From NCBI RefSeq assembly GCF_000021985.1, contig NC_011901.1, positions 248,001 to 312,000 on the forward strand: DNA of 64,000 bases, given 5' to 3'. The stretch comes from Thioalkalivibrio sulfidiphilus HL-EbGr7 (GTDB lineage Bacteria; Pseudomonadota; Gammaproteobacteria; Ectothiorhodospirales; Ectothiorhodospiraceae). The position numbers and the translations under genes are program-made. A model generated the notes under the pieces. That model saw nothing but the letters and a program-made list of their open reading frames with translations. It was not told the DNA's origin and ran no database searches. Position 1 is the first letter of the stretch. Every line of letters begins with the position of its first letter. Positions 33,701 through 44,025 of the stretch are shown piece by piece.

Positions 33701-34584
33701 CCGGGCAGGAACACCAGCACGTCGCCCGGTCCCTCGGCGGCCAGCTCGTCCACCGCCTCCAGCAGCGCGGTGTTCAGGTCCCGCTCGCTGTCCTCGTCCT
33801 CCGACTGCACCGGCCGGTAGCGGGTCTCCACCGGGTAGGTGCGACCCGGCACCTGGTAGATGGGCGCCTCACCAAAGTGGGCGGCGATGCGATCCGGGTC
33901 CAGGGTGGCGGAAGTGATGATCAGCTTCAGGTCCGGGCGCCTGGGCATGAGGCCCTTGAGGTAGCCCAACAGGAAGTCGATGTTGAGGCTTCGCTCGTGG
34001 GCCTCGTCGATGATCAACGTGTCGTAGGCCCGCAGGTCCGGATCGCTGCGCAGTTCGGCGAGCAGGATGCCGTCGGTCATGAGCTTGATATAGCTCTCGG
34101 GCCGGGTGTGATCCGAGAAGCGTACCTTGAAGCCCACCGCCTCGCCGATCCGCGAGTCCAGCTCCTCGGCGATGCGGGACGCCACCGAGCGTGCGGCGAT
34201 GCGTCGGGGCTGGGTGTGGCCGATGAGTCCGTCCACGCCGCGCCCCAGTGCCAGGCAGATCTTGGGCAGCTGGGTGGTCTTGCCGGAGCCGGTCTCGCCG
34301 CAGATCACCACGACCGGGTGCTCGCTGATCAGCTTGGCGATTTCGTCCCGGTGTTCCGAGACCGGCAGGTCCTCGGGGAAGCGGGTTATGGGCAGACTGG
34401 CCAGGCGCGCCGCACGGGCCGCGCGGGAGGCCTCGATGCGGCCTTCCAGATCCACCGCCATGCGGTCGGCGGGCTTGCCCGAGGCGATGCGCCTTTGCAG
34501 GCGCGCAAGGTCGCGGGCCAGGGCATCGCGGTCCCGGGACAGGCACTCGGAGATCAGGGCGGACAGGGTGTCGGGGGAGATCAA
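30712..34584 (-). CDS. hrpA: ATP-dependent RNA helicase HrpA (DEAH box)
   Basis: 1290 residues, the usual HrpA length; it acts on mRNA and stalled ribosomes. Helicase core: Walker A GETGSGKTTQ near residue 95, DEAH in LIIDEAHERS near 190, motif SATLD, and motif VI region QRSGRCGRLGPGVC near 395. HA2/OB-fold follows, then the HrpA-specific DUF3418 C-terminal region to the end (for example RWLIEELRVGLFAQELGT). The start is ATG 34584. It is divergent from a small toxin-antitoxin-like pair with 125 bp between starts, where TATACT at about 34650 is a possible -10 element. Confidence 0.97.
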   Translation of the reverse strand: MISPDTLSALISECLSRDRDALARDLARLQRRIASGKPADRMAVDLEGRIEASRAARAARLASLPITRFPEDLPVSEHRDEIAKLISEHPVVVICGETGSGKTTQLPKICLALGRGVDGLIGHTQPRRIAARSVASRIAEELDSRIGEAVGFKVRFSDHTRPESYIKLMTDGILLAELRSDPDLRAYDTLIIDEAHERSLNIDFLLGYLKGLMPRRPDLKLIITSATLDPDRIAAHFGEAPIYQVPGRTYPVETRYRPVQSEDEDSERDLNTALLEAVDELAAEGPGDVLVFLPGEREIREAAEALRKHHPRHTEILPLYARLSATEQNKVFAPHTGRRVVLATNVAETALTVPGIRYVVDTGLARIARYAWRSRVQRLSLEPVSQASANQRSGRCGRLGPGVCIRLYSEDDFTLRPAFTDPEILRSNLASVILQMANLGLGDPEHFPFVDPPDPRLIRDGFKLLEELGAVDGRHRITGTGRKLARLPVDPRLGAMLLAAGREGAVVELLRIVAFLAIQDPRERPAEKRQAADEAHARYREAGSDFLSWLKLWDDWREQQRHLTRAKLRAWCREGFLSFIRMREWQDLHGQLRQALGELGLKENQQPAEPEAIHRALLAGLVSQVGLKTERGDYLGARNRRFHIHPASGLFKKAPAWVMAAEIAETTKVYARECAAIRPEWLETVAPHQLKHHYFEPHFEERRGTVGAYDRVTLYGLTVHPKKRVNYGRIDPADARRVFIREGLVAGRLRSQAAALKHNLALIREIEDLEARGRRRDLLADEQVLYDFYDARIPAEVHDAASFERWRKQAERDDPQILKLSREALLQQDTGTLGPERFPDHLETGGIRLPLSYRFEPGAEDDGVTLTVPLAALNGLDPYVGEWLVPGLLEEKLTALIKSLPKGLRRNFVPAPDFAHACLGRLGPPDGPLTLALSRVLRAITGTEIPADAWRPETLEPHLQLRYRVVDRKNQTLATGRDLAELRDRLSGRARESFAAQRPRGFERQGLMDWDFGELPDHVGFEQHGAQLRGYPALVDRIDHVDLTLADSPAKARQIHRAGLRRLFMLRAREPVKYLYRNLPGIQTLCLQYNPVDRCDALKDDLAFAGVERVFMAEPWPRDREGFEARLEAGRGELVSETQALCELSARILGPYQRIRARLKGNLPLSWIEAAADIRDQLDHLVRPHFVRETPRPWLEQIPRYLAAIEKRLERLDHAPDKDRRMRVDVEPLWEDCKARLVAAGDAPSEALVHYRWLIEELRVGLFAQELGTIEKASVKRLEEARKSLDKGGA

Positions 34585-34709
34585 GGGCGGAATGGACAGG
34601 ATGATTCGGGATGAACAGGATACTGCAGATGGCTGGGTTGCAGGAGGTCTATACTTGGCCTGGGGACCCGGTGGAAGGGTTTCAGCATGCCGAGAAAGGA
34701 CTCTCGCCG

Positions 34710-34946
34710 GTGAAGACTACACGCTACTTCCAGGCTGTTCGTGCACGGGCTGATCGAGCAATGATTTGTGATGAATGGATTCGGCGGGTCATTGATCGGC
34801 CGGAGCGCGAGTCCATTCAGGCAGATGGACGTATTCGCCGATGGGCAAGAATTGCCGAGTACGGTGGAAGATACCTGCGGGTCGTACTGCTGTCCGACGG
34901 GGTGACGGTACACAACGCATTTTTCGACAGAGGTTTCAGGCCATGA
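34710..34946 (+). CDS. Small protein, DUF4258-like; first gene of a toxin-antitoxin-like pair
   Basis: 78 residues from GTG 34710, chosen because AAAGGA ends nine bases upstream and the conserved-looking part starts there (VKTTRYFQAVRARADRAM). The core is EWIRRVIDRPERESIQADGRIRRWARI, then GGRYLRVVLLSDGVTVHNAFFDR, resembling DUF4258-type proteins (compact, basic, RelE-sized). Its stop overlaps the ATG of a DUF2283 gene as ATGA. The pairing is typical of toxin-antitoxin modules, but toxicity is inference only. Confidence 0.7.
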   Translation: MKTTRYFQAVRARADRAMICDEWIRRVIDRPERESIQADGRIRRWARIAEYGGRYLRVVLLSDGVTVHNAFFDRGFRP

Positions 34947-35140
34947 AGCTCAAGTATTTCGAGGATACGGACACCCTCTACATCGAGTTCCGAAGCGATG
35001 ACATCGCGGAGTCGAGGGATCTCGACGAGAACACCGTGATTGATCTGGATGCTCAGGGAAACGTCTGCGCAATCACGTTCGAACATGCCAGCAAGAGGAC
35101 GGATGTGCATCACCTGACCCTGGAGGGAATCGCAGCGTAG
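34943..35140 (+). CDS. DUF2283 family small protein, possible antitoxin partner
   Basis: 65 residues. The DUF2283 pattern is clear: MKLKYFEDTDTLYIEFR, then ESRDLDENTVIDLDAQGNVCAITFEHAS. It is acidic, in contrast with the basic upstream partner, and translationally coupled through a 4-bp overlap. The biochemical role of the family is unproven; the gene context suggests an antitoxin or accessory protein. Confidence 0.82.
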   Translation: MKLKYFEDTDTLYIEFRSDDIAESRDLDENTVIDLDAQGNVCAITFEHASKRTDVHHLTLEGIAA

Positions 35141-35225
35141 GGAAGGTCACGGTGACCGCATTGCATTTCAGTGTGGCCGGTATGGGCTGCACGATGTTCG
35201 ATTTCAACCACTGAAGGAAGGAACC

Positions 35226-35492
35226 ATGAAGCGTGGAACGCAAAAAACGGATCGGGAATTCCATCGTCGTATTCTCATGCTGGAAGTCTCCGGCATCCCG
35301 GGATACCTGCTGGTCGGCCTCGGCCTGTTCGGGTATTTCGATGACAATCCCGGGGCGCTTCACCCGCTGCTGGGTGATGCAAACATGGTGGCGGTGATCC
35401 TGGCAGTAGGTGGTGCGCTCATGCTCATCAATCTCGGCCTGGTCACGCGTCTGATCATCGAGCGAGGACGGCGCCAGCGCGCAGGGGCATGA
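35226..35492 (+). CDS. Small two-helix membrane protein
   Basis: 88 residues: a charged N-terminus, two hydrophobic segments (PGYLLVGLGLFGYF and MVAVILAVGGALMLINLGLVTRL) and a basic C-terminus (IERGRRQRAGA). AAGGAAGGAACC just before ATG 35226 is a strong ribosome site. No family recognised. The following 225 bp to the rhodanese gene show nothing identifiable. Confidence 0.72.
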   Translation: MKRGTQKTDREFHRRILMLEVSGIPGYLLVGLGLFGYFDDNPGALHPLLGDANMVAVILAVGGALMLINLGLVTRLIIERGRRQRAGA

Positions 35493-35717
35493 GCGCTCGG
35501 TGGGTGGTCTCTAATCAGGCCGCCCCGGATTGCATCTGCGGCTGGACGATGCGGGTGCATCCGGTTCGATATGGCGTGAACCGCGAACTGGAAGAGGGAT
35601 CGGGGATGGACGCGACCCGCTGCTGTTTAATCCATCTCCCCCAACACCCCCCTGGAGATTGAACATCCGGTCATCATGAGTGTCTCACCGAATCCAATTC
35701 TGTAGAGCTGACATGCC

Positions 35718-36092
35718 ATGAAACATTCCGAAGAATTTCTGCGTCTTGCCAACGAGGCCCGTGAACGCATCCAGGAAGTGGATCCCGCCCAGGTGGATGA
35801 GAAGCGTGGGGCCGGCGCAGTGGTCATCGACGTGCGTGACCGGGAGGAGTATGAGCAGGGGCACATGGAAGGGGCCACCAATGTGAGCAGAGGTACCCTG
35901 GAGATGCGTATCAGCGAGGTGGTGCCGGACAAGGATGCCCCCATCATCTGCTATTGCTCAGGTGGCAACCGCGGCGCCCTGGCCGCCGACACCCTGCAGA
36001 GGATGGGTTACAGGAATGCCGTGTCCATCGCCGGGGGCCTCAAGGCCTACATGGACGCCCTGGCCAGGAAGTCGTCTTCTCAGGATTCGTGA
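35718..36092 (+). CDS. Single-domain rhodanese-like sulfurtransferase
   Basis: 124 residues. Rhodanese fold motifs: VVIDVRDREEYEQGHMEGATNV near residue 35, and the active-site loop CYCSGGNRGALAAD near 75, where Cys-Ser-Gly-Gly-Asn-Arg fits the CX4R persulfide-carrying loop. The C-terminal block is GYRNAVSIAGGLKAY. Likely a cytosolic sulfur carrier, plausible in a sulfur-oxidising bacterium. It lies 29 bp upstream of the Lon-like gene on the same strand. Confidence 0.9.
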   Translation: MKHSEEFLRLANEARERIQEVDPAQVDEKRGAGAVVIDVRDREEYEQGHMEGATNVSRGTLEMRISEVVPDKDAPIICYCSGGNRGALAADTLQRMGYRNAVSIAGGLKAYMDALARKSSSQDS

Positions 36093-36121
36093 GAGATGAG
36101 TCCCCCCGTAGGGGATCTGCT

Positions 36122-38620
36122 ATGTTTCCGGATGAGGGCGCCCTGATCGCGCCCGACCCGGAGTCCCACTGGATGTCTGAATCCCACAAGAAGAAGTCTT
36201 CACCGGACGGCCCGTCCGCCACAGCACTTTCCGCGGATGCCCTGTTCCACGGCTGCGATCCGGCCCTGCTGGATTTCGAGACCACCGCCGATCTTCCCGA
36301 TCTGGATCATGTCATGGGCCAGGAGCGTGCCCTGGAGGCCCTGGACTTCGGCATCGAGATGGCCCATGAGGGCTACAACCTCTACGTGCTCGGTTCCACG
36401 GGCCTGGGCAAGCGCAGCCTGGTGAACCGGCTGCTGGGCGAGTCCGCGGCCAGGCGCCCGGTGCCCAGCGACTGGTGCTACATCAACGACTTCGACACCC
36501 CCCATCGTCCCCGCGCCCTGCGCCTGCCGGCGGGTACGGGTCAGGCCCTGCGCCGGGACATGCAGCAGGCCGTGGAGGACATCATCACTGCCCTGGCTGC
36601 GGCCTTCCAGAGCGAGGCATACCGCAGCCAGGCCCAGGAAATCCACGACGAATTCAAGGAGCGTGACGAGCAGGCATTTGCCGCCCTGCGCGAGAAGGCC
36701 GAGCGCGAGCACGTGGTGCTGTTGCGCACCCCGGGTGGCTACACCCTTGCGCCCACCCGCGAGGGTGAGATCCTGGACGCCGACGACTTCGCCAAGCTGC
36801 CGGAGGATGAGCAGAAGGCCATCGAGAAAGTGGTGGAGGAACTCAAGCAGGACCTCAAGCAGCTCATCGCCCAGATCCCCCGCTGGCAACGGGAGATGCG
36901 CGAGCGCCACAAGGAGCTGAGCCTCAGCGTCTCCAGCTTCACCCTGGACCAGCACCTGGGGGAACTGCGCAGGAAATACCAGGATCTGGACGAGGTGCAG
37001 GCCTACATCGACGCCCTGCGCAAGGACCTGCTGGAGAACGCCGAGCAGATCCGCAGCCTGGGCGAGGAGGAGGGCGGCGGCCCCAATCCCGCCGGGCAGG
37101 CGGCCCGCCAGCTCAACCGCTACAAGATCAACGTGCTGGTGGACCACGCGCACACCGAGGGCGCGCCAGTGGTCTACGAGGACAATCCCACCTACCAGAA
37201 CCTGGTGGGCCGGGTGGAACACACGGTGCAGTTCGGCACCCTGGTCACCGATTTCTCCCTGATCAAGTCCGGCGCCCTGGCCCGGGCCAACGGCGGCTAC
37301 CTGGTGCTGGATGCGGACAAGGTGCTGAGCCATGCCTTTGCCTGGCAGGGACTCAAGCGTGCCCTGCGCGCCAGGGAGGTGCGCATCGAATCCCTGGAGG
37401 CCATGCTCAGCATCGCCAGCACCACGACCCTGGAGCCGGAGCCCATTCCCCTGGACCTGAAGGTGGTCCTGGTGGGCGACCGCCTGCTCTACTACCTGCT
37501 CCAGGAATACGATCCGGAGTTCGGCCGCCTATTCAAGGTGGCCGCGGATTTCTCCGAGGACATCCGCCGGGACGACGAAGCCACCCGGCTGTACGCGCGC
37601 CTGATCGCCTCCCGGCAGAGAACGGCAAATCTGCGTCCCCTGGGCCGGGATGCGGTGGCCCGGGTGATCGAGCAGGCCGCGCGCCGCGCCGAGGACGGCG
37701 AGCGCCTGTCCCTGCACATGGGCAGCCTGGATGACCTGCTGCGTGAGGCGGACTACTGGGCCGGCAAGGCGGGTGCCGAGCGGGTGCAGGCCGAGCATGT
37801 GCAGCAGGCCGTCGCGGCGGGCATCCGCCGTGCCAGTCGCATTCGCGAACGGGTGCACGAGGAGATCACGCGCGGCATCCAGCTGGTGGACGTGGACGGC
37901 GAGCGCATCGGCCAGGTCAACGGCCTGTCGGTGATCAGCCTGGGCGAGTTCAGCTTCGGCCGCCCCTCGCGCATCACCGCCACCGCGCGCCTGGGCGAGG
38001 GCGAGGTGGTGGATATCGAGCGGGAGGTGGAACTGGGCGGCGCCATCCATTCCAAGGGCGTGCTGATCCTCTCCAGCTATCTGGCCTGGCGTTACAGCAC
38101 CGACCTGCCCCTGTCGCTCGCCGCGAGCCTCACCTTCGAACAGTCCTACGGCCTGGTGGAGGGCGACAGCGCCTCGGTGGCGGAGCTGTGCGCCCTGCTC
38201 TCGGTGCTCGCGGACGCGCCCATCCGCCAGTCCCTGGCGGTGACCGGCTCCGTAAACCAGCACGGCGAGGTGCAGGCCATCGGCGGCGTGAATGAGAAGA
38301 TCGAGGGCTTCTTCGATGTCTGCGCCGCCCGGGGGCTCACGGGCCGCCAGGGCGTGATCATCCCGGCCAGCAACCGTCCTCATCTCATGCTGCGCCATGA
38401 CGTGGTGGAGGCGGTGCGCGAGGGTCGCTTCCACGTCCATGCGGTGAGCCACGTGGACCAGGCCTCCACCCTGCTCACGGGCCTGCAGGCCGGCGTGCCC
38501 GACGAGGCCGGGCAATGGCCGCCGGAAAGCCTCAATGCACGGGTGCAGGCGCGGCTGACCACCCTGGCGCAGTTGCGCCAGGCCTTCTCGGGGCGTGACG
38601 GTGACAACCCGCCTCACTGA
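36122..38620 (+). CDS. Lon-like ATP-dependent protease (LonB/AAA_32 type)
   Basis: 832 residues from ATG 36122, preceded by AGGGG seven bases away; ATG 36173 is an alternative. N-terminal AAA region with an atypical Walker A, GSTGLGKRS near residue 95, and a long coiled-coil insert (about 190-330) typical of the AAA_32 family. The C-terminal Lon protease domain has the catalytic Ser in EGDSASVAEL and Lys in GGVNEKIEGFF. Unlike LonA there is no LON substrate-binding N-domain. It could degrade damaged proteins; substrates are unknown. The next gene overlaps its end by 26 bp. Confidence 0.93.
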   Translation: MFPDEGALIAPDPESHWMSESHKKKSSPDGPSATALSADALFHGCDPALLDFETTADLPDLDHVMGQERALEALDFGIEMAHEGYNLYVLGSTGLGKRSLVNRLLGESAARRPVPSDWCYINDFDTPHRPRALRLPAGTGQALRRDMQQAVEDIITALAAAFQSEAYRSQAQEIHDEFKERDEQAFAALREKAEREHVVLLRTPGGYTLAPTREGEILDADDFAKLPEDEQKAIEKVVEELKQDLKQLIAQIPRWQREMRERHKELSLSVSSFTLDQHLGELRRKYQDLDEVQAYIDALRKDLLENAEQIRSLGEEEGGGPNPAGQAARQLNRYKINVLVDHAHTEGAPVVYEDNPTYQNLVGRVEHTVQFGTLVTDFSLIKSGALARANGGYLVLDADKVLSHAFAWQGLKRALRAREVRIESLEAMLSIASTTTLEPEPIPLDLKVVLVGDRLLYYLLQEYDPEFGRLFKVAADFSEDIRRDDEATRLYARLIASRQRTANLRPLGRDAVARVIEQAARRAEDGERLSLHMGSLDDLLREADYWAGKAGAERVQAEHVQQAVAAGIRRASRIRERVHEEITRGIQLVDVDGERIGQVNGLSVISLGEFSFGRPSRITATARLGEGEVVDIEREVELGGAIHSKGVLILSSYLAWRYSTDLPLSLAASLTFEQSYGLVEGDSASVAELCALLSVLADAPIRQSLAVTGSVNQHGEVQAIGGVNEKIEGFFDVCAARGLTGRQGVIIPASNRPHLMLRHDVVEAVREGRFHVHAVSHVDQASTLLTGLQAGVPDEAGQWPPESLNARVQARLTTLAQLRQAFSGRDGDNPPH

Positions 38621-39287
38621 GCTGCGCCTCAAGCGCATCCTGCTGGCCATGGACGTGTCCGGGCCGATGCCCGCCACCCTGTCCTTCGCCGTGACCCTGG
38701 CCGCTCGCTTCGAGGCTGAGTTCCAGGCCCTGGTGCTTGCCCAGACCCAGCTGGCGCGGGCCGCGGCGCTGCCCTTTGCCACGGAGGTCAGCCTGCTGGC
38801 CGGCATGGAGCGCCGCCTCAGCACGGCCAGTCTGCAACGCAGCCTGGAGGGCCTGAGCGCCCGGCTCAACGCCATGATCACGGAGCTGACCGCGCCCGCA
38901 CGGGTGCCCTGGTCCCTGGCACCGGCCGGCAAGTCCGCCTGGGAGGAACTGCTGCTGGAACTTGGGGAAGGCAGTCTGCTGGTGCTTGGCCATGACGGCC
39001 ATCACCTGCCCGTCGCCGGCGGACCCGTCGAGGACGGCGTGTGTGTCCTCTACGACGACAGCCCCGCCGGTCATGCCGCCCTGGCCCTGGCCGATGCCCT
39101 GGACCGCCGGGCGACCCCGTTGCACGTCGCCTCCGGAGACGAACCTTCAGCGACGCGCGTGCTCGCGCGTCTTACATCCCTGCGGCCCCGCATCCTGATC
39201 CTGCCGGCGGCCTTCCTCGCCCAACACGCGGCCGCGCTGCGTCCGCTGCTGACACGCCTGGGATGCACGGTGCTGGTGGTCGGGTAG
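38595..39287 (+). CDS. Universal-stress-like protein
   Basis: 230 residues from GTG 38595, overlapping the Lon-like gene by 26 bp. It begins LKRILLAMDVSGPMPATLSFAVTLAARFEAEF, the beta1-alpha1 of a UspA fold, with a middle part like an alpha/beta hydropathy pattern and a second weak repeat. The ATP-binding GxxG(S/T) loop is not obvious, and LVLGHDGHHLP is the nearest match. Co-transcription with the Lon-like gene is likely. Assignment is tentative. Confidence 0.7.
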   Translation: MTVTTRLTELRLKRILLAMDVSGPMPATLSFAVTLAARFEAEFQALVLAQTQLARAAALPFATEVSLLAGMERRLSTASLQRSLEGLSARLNAMITELTAPARVPWSLAPAGKSAWEELLLELGEGSLLVLGHDGHHLPVAGGPVEDGVCVLYDDSPAGHAALALADALDRRATPLHVASGDEPSATRVLARLTSLRPRILILPAAFLAQHAAALRPLLTRLGCTVLVVG

Positions 39288-39745
39288 GTTGGGGTGAGCG
39301 AAGCGAACCCCAACAGGGCGTACGACGAAAATCAAAAGCGATTCTCTCGCGGAGGCGCAGAGACGCGGAGAAAGGCTATTGATCATAATTCTCCAGTGCC
39401 TCTGTGGCTCCGTGAGAGTATGGGTTTTGGGTTTGACTTCGAGGCTTCGGTTCAAAACGAAAGCCGGGTCCTCTCACGGGGGCACGGAGCCACGGAGGAA
39501 AGGCACTGGGTTCAAAAAATCGAAAATCCATTCTCTCGCAGAGGCGCAGAGGCGCGGAGAAAAAACCTTGATCAGAAAACCCCGTGTCTCTGTGGCTCCG
39601 TGAGAGTATGGGCTTTGGGTTTGGCTTCGAGGCCCAGGTTCAAAACAAAAGCCAGGCCCTCTCACGGAGACACTGAGCCACGGAGGAATGGTTTTTCATT
39701 TCAAAACCCCTGCGCCTCCGCGCCTCTGCGAGAGAACAGGTTTTA
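39285..39745. repeat. REP plus hairpin array between the Usp-like gene and pcm
   Basis: REP GTAGGTTGGGGTGAGCGAAGCGAACCCCAAC at 39285-39314. Then come an X unit (about 39343-39418), a lone CAC-flavour left arm (about 39469), another X unit (about 39530-39606) and a Y unit (CAC-left, GCG-right, about 39659-39735). It fills the gap; no gene seen. Confidence 0.87.
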
Positions 39746-39754
39746 AAATCCAAC

Positions 39755-40432
39755 CTACGGGACATCCTCTTTCCCCACCAGCGGCACGAAGACCACGGCC
39801 AGAATGCTGCGGGTCTTGAGTTCGCCGTCCTCGCCCTTGATGCCCAGGACCAGGTCCTGGCCGTACCAGCCGGTGTTCACCGGGATCACCATGCGTCCAC
39901 CGGGGCGCAGCTGATCCACCAGGGCCTCGGGGATGTCCTCGGCGGCGGCGGTGACGATCACAGCGTCGAAGGGCGCCGCCTCGGGCCAGCCCAGGCGGCC
40001 ATTGCCGGCGCGCACGTGGACGTTGCCGTAGCCCATCTCTTCGAGGCGGGTCTTTGCCTGCGCCGCCAGTTCCGGCACCACCTCGATGCTGTAGACCTCC
40101 CCGGCGAGCTCCCCCAGCAGGGCCGCCTGGTAGCCGGAGCCGGTGCCGATCTCCAGCACCCGGCTCTCTGGCGTGAGCTCCAGGAGCTGAGTCATCAACG
40201 CCACCACGTAGGGCTGGGAGATGGTCTGCCCGTAGCCGATGGACAGCGCCGTGTTCTCCCAGGCCATGTCCAGGCTGCGCTCCGGCACGAAGCGGTCCCG
40301 GGGCACCTGGCGGATGGCCTCCAGGATGCGCGGGTCCGGGGCGTCCAGGCCGGTACTGCCGGCGGTCTCGCGGAAGTCACGCTTGAGGGTGTCGATCAGG
40401 GCCTGGATGTATTTGCGGCGTTGTTCGTGCAT
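39755..40432 (-). CDS. pcm: Protein-L-isoaspartate O-methyltransferase
   Basis: 225 residues from ATG 40432; the upstream frame to 40537 is in repeat DNA. The enzyme repairs isoaspartyl damage by SAM-dependent carboxyl methylation. Motifs: RDRFVPE near residue 45, SIGYGQTISQPYVVA near 70, SAM motif I VLEIGTGSGYQAALL near 95, then YSIEVVPELA and PFDAVIVTAAAEDIP. Length and motif order are normal. In many gammaproteobacteria pcm neighbours surE and rpoS; here it does not, being enclosed by repeat arrays. Confidence 0.96.
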   Translation of the reverse strand: MHEQRRKYIQALIDTLKRDFRETAGSTGLDAPDPRILEAIRQVPRDRFVPERSLDMAWENTALSIGYGQTISQPYVVALMTQLLELTPESRVLEIGTGSGYQAALLGELAGEVYSIEVVPELAAQAKTRLEEMGYGNVHVRAGNGRLGWPEAAPFDAVIVTAAAEDIPEALVDQLRPGGRMVIPVNTGWYGQDLVLGIKGEDGELKTRSILAVVFVPLVGKEDVP

Positions 40433-40512
40433 GGGAGTGCCCCGCGTGTCTCCATCCTCTAAATGTAGCGCTTCGGGGCGGGATCGGTGCTGATATGGGA
40501 GGGAAAACCTGA

Positions 40513-40882
40513 TCCTCTCACGGGGGCACGGAGCCACGGAGAAAAGGCTCCTTATTCAATCAACCTGAAATGCGATTCTCTCGCGGAGGCGCTGGGACGC
40601 GGGGAAAGGCATTTGATCAGAAAACCCCGCGCCTCCGCGCCTCTGCGAGAGGATGGGTTTTGTGCGGGAGAGAAAACCACAAAAACGATGTTCTCGCGGA
40701 GGCGCAGGGACGCAGAGAAAGGCGCTTGATCAGGAAACCCCGTGCCCCCGTGGCTCCGTGAGAGGACAGGGTGTTGTCCGGCTTCGGGACTTCATGGAAA
40801 ACCTTATCTCTCGCAAAGCCGCGAAGGCGCCAAGAAAATCGATCAAAAGAATTTCTTAGCGTCTTTGCGTCTTCGCGAGAGA
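40513..40882. repeat. Hairpin array between pcm and the SPOR gene
   Basis: A CAC-flavour left arm (about 40513), then a homotypic GCG unit (about 40575-40651), an X unit (about 40692-40765, with TTGATCAGGAAACCCC loop) and a Z unit (about 40808-40882, CTCTCGCAAAGCC arms). No gene seen in 40433-40898. Confidence 0.87.
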
Positions 40883-40898
40883 CCGGGTTTGACCGAGA

Positions 40899-41506
40899 TC
40901 AGCCCGATTCGGGCAGCTTCATGAGCAGGGTCTGGATCTGGTTGGCGTGCAGACGCTCGCGCACCTTATTCAGCTCTGCGGTGTCGCGGAAGGGGCCGAC
41001 GCGCACCCGGTGCCAGGTGTCGGAATTGACCTGCACCCGCTGGATGTCCGCCTGCACGCCGAGCAGGGCCAGGCTGGCCTTCATGCGGTCGGCCTCCTGG
41101 AACTGGCGGAAGGAGCCGGCCTGGAGCATGTACACGCCGGGCTCCTCCACCCGCTGGGGCGCGGGGGCGGGCTCGCCGGGGCGGCTGGGGCGGGTCTCCG
41201 GTTCGGGGACCACCACTTCCAGCTCCGGCAGCATGGTGTAGAAGTCGAAGCGCGGGCGGGGCGGGGCCGGGATCTCCTCGGCCTGCGGGCGGCGTACGTC
41301 CCGGGTCTCCCGCGGGGCGGGGGCCGGTGCCGGGGTCGCCGCCACCCGGGGTTCGGCGGGGGCGCTGTCGCGGCCGTCCAGGTAGACCAGGAAGGCGGCG
41401 AACAGGCCCACGGTCAGGCCCGCCACACCCCACACCCAGCCGGGCACACCGCTGGACTTCTTCTTGCGACTACGGCTGGTGGAATGCTTGTAGTCCCGGG
41501 TGGCCA

Positions 41507-41510
<4 letters not shown>
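40899..41510 (-). CDS. SPOR-domain membrane protein (FtsN-like)
   Basis: 203 residues: a basic cytoplasmic start (TSRSRKKKS), one transmembrane helix ([22 protein letters not shown]), a long Pro/Ala-rich periplasmic linker, and a C-terminal SPOR domain ([41 protein letters not shown]) that binds denuded peptidoglycan at the septum. The start overlaps the argS stop (ATGA), the argS-SPOR pairing found widely in gammaproteobacteria. It may be the FtsN equivalent or an auxiliary cell-division protein. Confidence 0.88.
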
Positions 41511-43267
<1,757 letters not shown>

Positions 43268-43352
43268 AGTGGGAGGGTCCGGCAGAGGTGGATGGGGGAG
43301 ATCGAAACGCCAATTCTAGCGGTTTGGGGCCTGGCGCCCAAGGGGACACTTG

Positions 43353-43429
43353 GAAGTACGAAGGGTGAATTGGGAAGTGCGAAGTGAACGGCCTTTTCTT
43401 CCCACTTCCCAATTCACCCTTCGTACTTC
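43353..43429. repeat. Perfect 27-bp inverted repeat between two minus-strand genes
   Basis: The arms at 43353-43379 and 43403-43429 are exact complements (arm begins GAAGTACGAAGGGTGAATTG), with a 23-bp loop. The right arm overlaps the stop of the upstream gene by 2 bp. Single related arms occur near 7277-7310 and 46640-46670. Confidence 0.92.
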
Positions 43430-43931
43430 ATTCGAGGTAGGAGTCCATCACCTGCCAGGTGATGTTGCCGTACGCCACCTCGTACTGGAGCAGCATCTGC
43501 CCCCGGATGTGGCCGTCCTCGAAGATGGCCAGCACCCAGCGGTCGTTGAGCACGTGGATGCCGTCGGGCAGGAAGTGCATGGTGCCGCCCAGGACCGGCT
43601 CGTGGGGGATCAGCTCCGGCTGGTTCAGCAGCTCGTCGCGCAGGCGCTCGGCGGGGTTGGTGATCCCCAGGCGGTTCAGGCGGCGCACCTGGGCATTGGT
43701 CAGGCCCACGTCGGCGCGTACCTGCACCTCCCGGTTGAGGTAGCGGGCGAGATGCATCTGCAGGCGCAGGTTCTCTTCGTTGGCGGCGGCCACGTCCTTC
43801 TCCAGGCCGGCGCCGCGCAGCATGTAGATGAACAGCACCACCACCAGGAACACCATGAAGCCGGCCCAGGCGATACGTTCCGCCTTGCGGCTGCGGTCGG
43901 GGCCCTGGTCGTCAGGGATGTCGTGCGGCAT
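43428..43931 (-). CDS. Single-pass membrane protein with coiled coil, unknown function
   Basis: 167 residues. A charged N-terminus is followed by a transmembrane helix (WAGFMVFLVVVLFIYML) at about 22-40, a short coiled coil (EKDVAAANEENLRLQMHLARYL), and a periplasmic C-terminal domain ending GNITWQVMDSYLE. No family recognised. The topology resembles small division or secretion accessory proteins but this is not evidence of role. It could be transcribed into argS. Confidence 0.75.
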   Translation of the reverse strand: MPHDIPDDQGPDRSRKAERIAWAGFMVFLVVVLFIYMLRGAGLEKDVAAANEENLRLQMHLARYLNREVQVRADVGLTNAQVRRLNRLGITNPAERLRDELLNQPELIPHEPVLGGTMHFLPDGIHVLNDRWVLAIFEDGHIRGQMLLQYEVAYGNITWQVMDSYLE

Positions 43932-44025
43932 GGGTCTGTACTCCGTATGTTCAAGTGGCGGGCAGTGTGCCGGGGCGTCCGGCGGGCTTCAAGTATCCGG
44001 TCTGGGTAAAAACCTACTAAGGCGG

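Noticed and set aside
31513-34614. A 1033-codon open frame on the plus strand
   Set aside because: Antisense shadow of hrpA, whose motifs are complete on the minus strand. G+C-rich codon bias keeps the opposite frame open.
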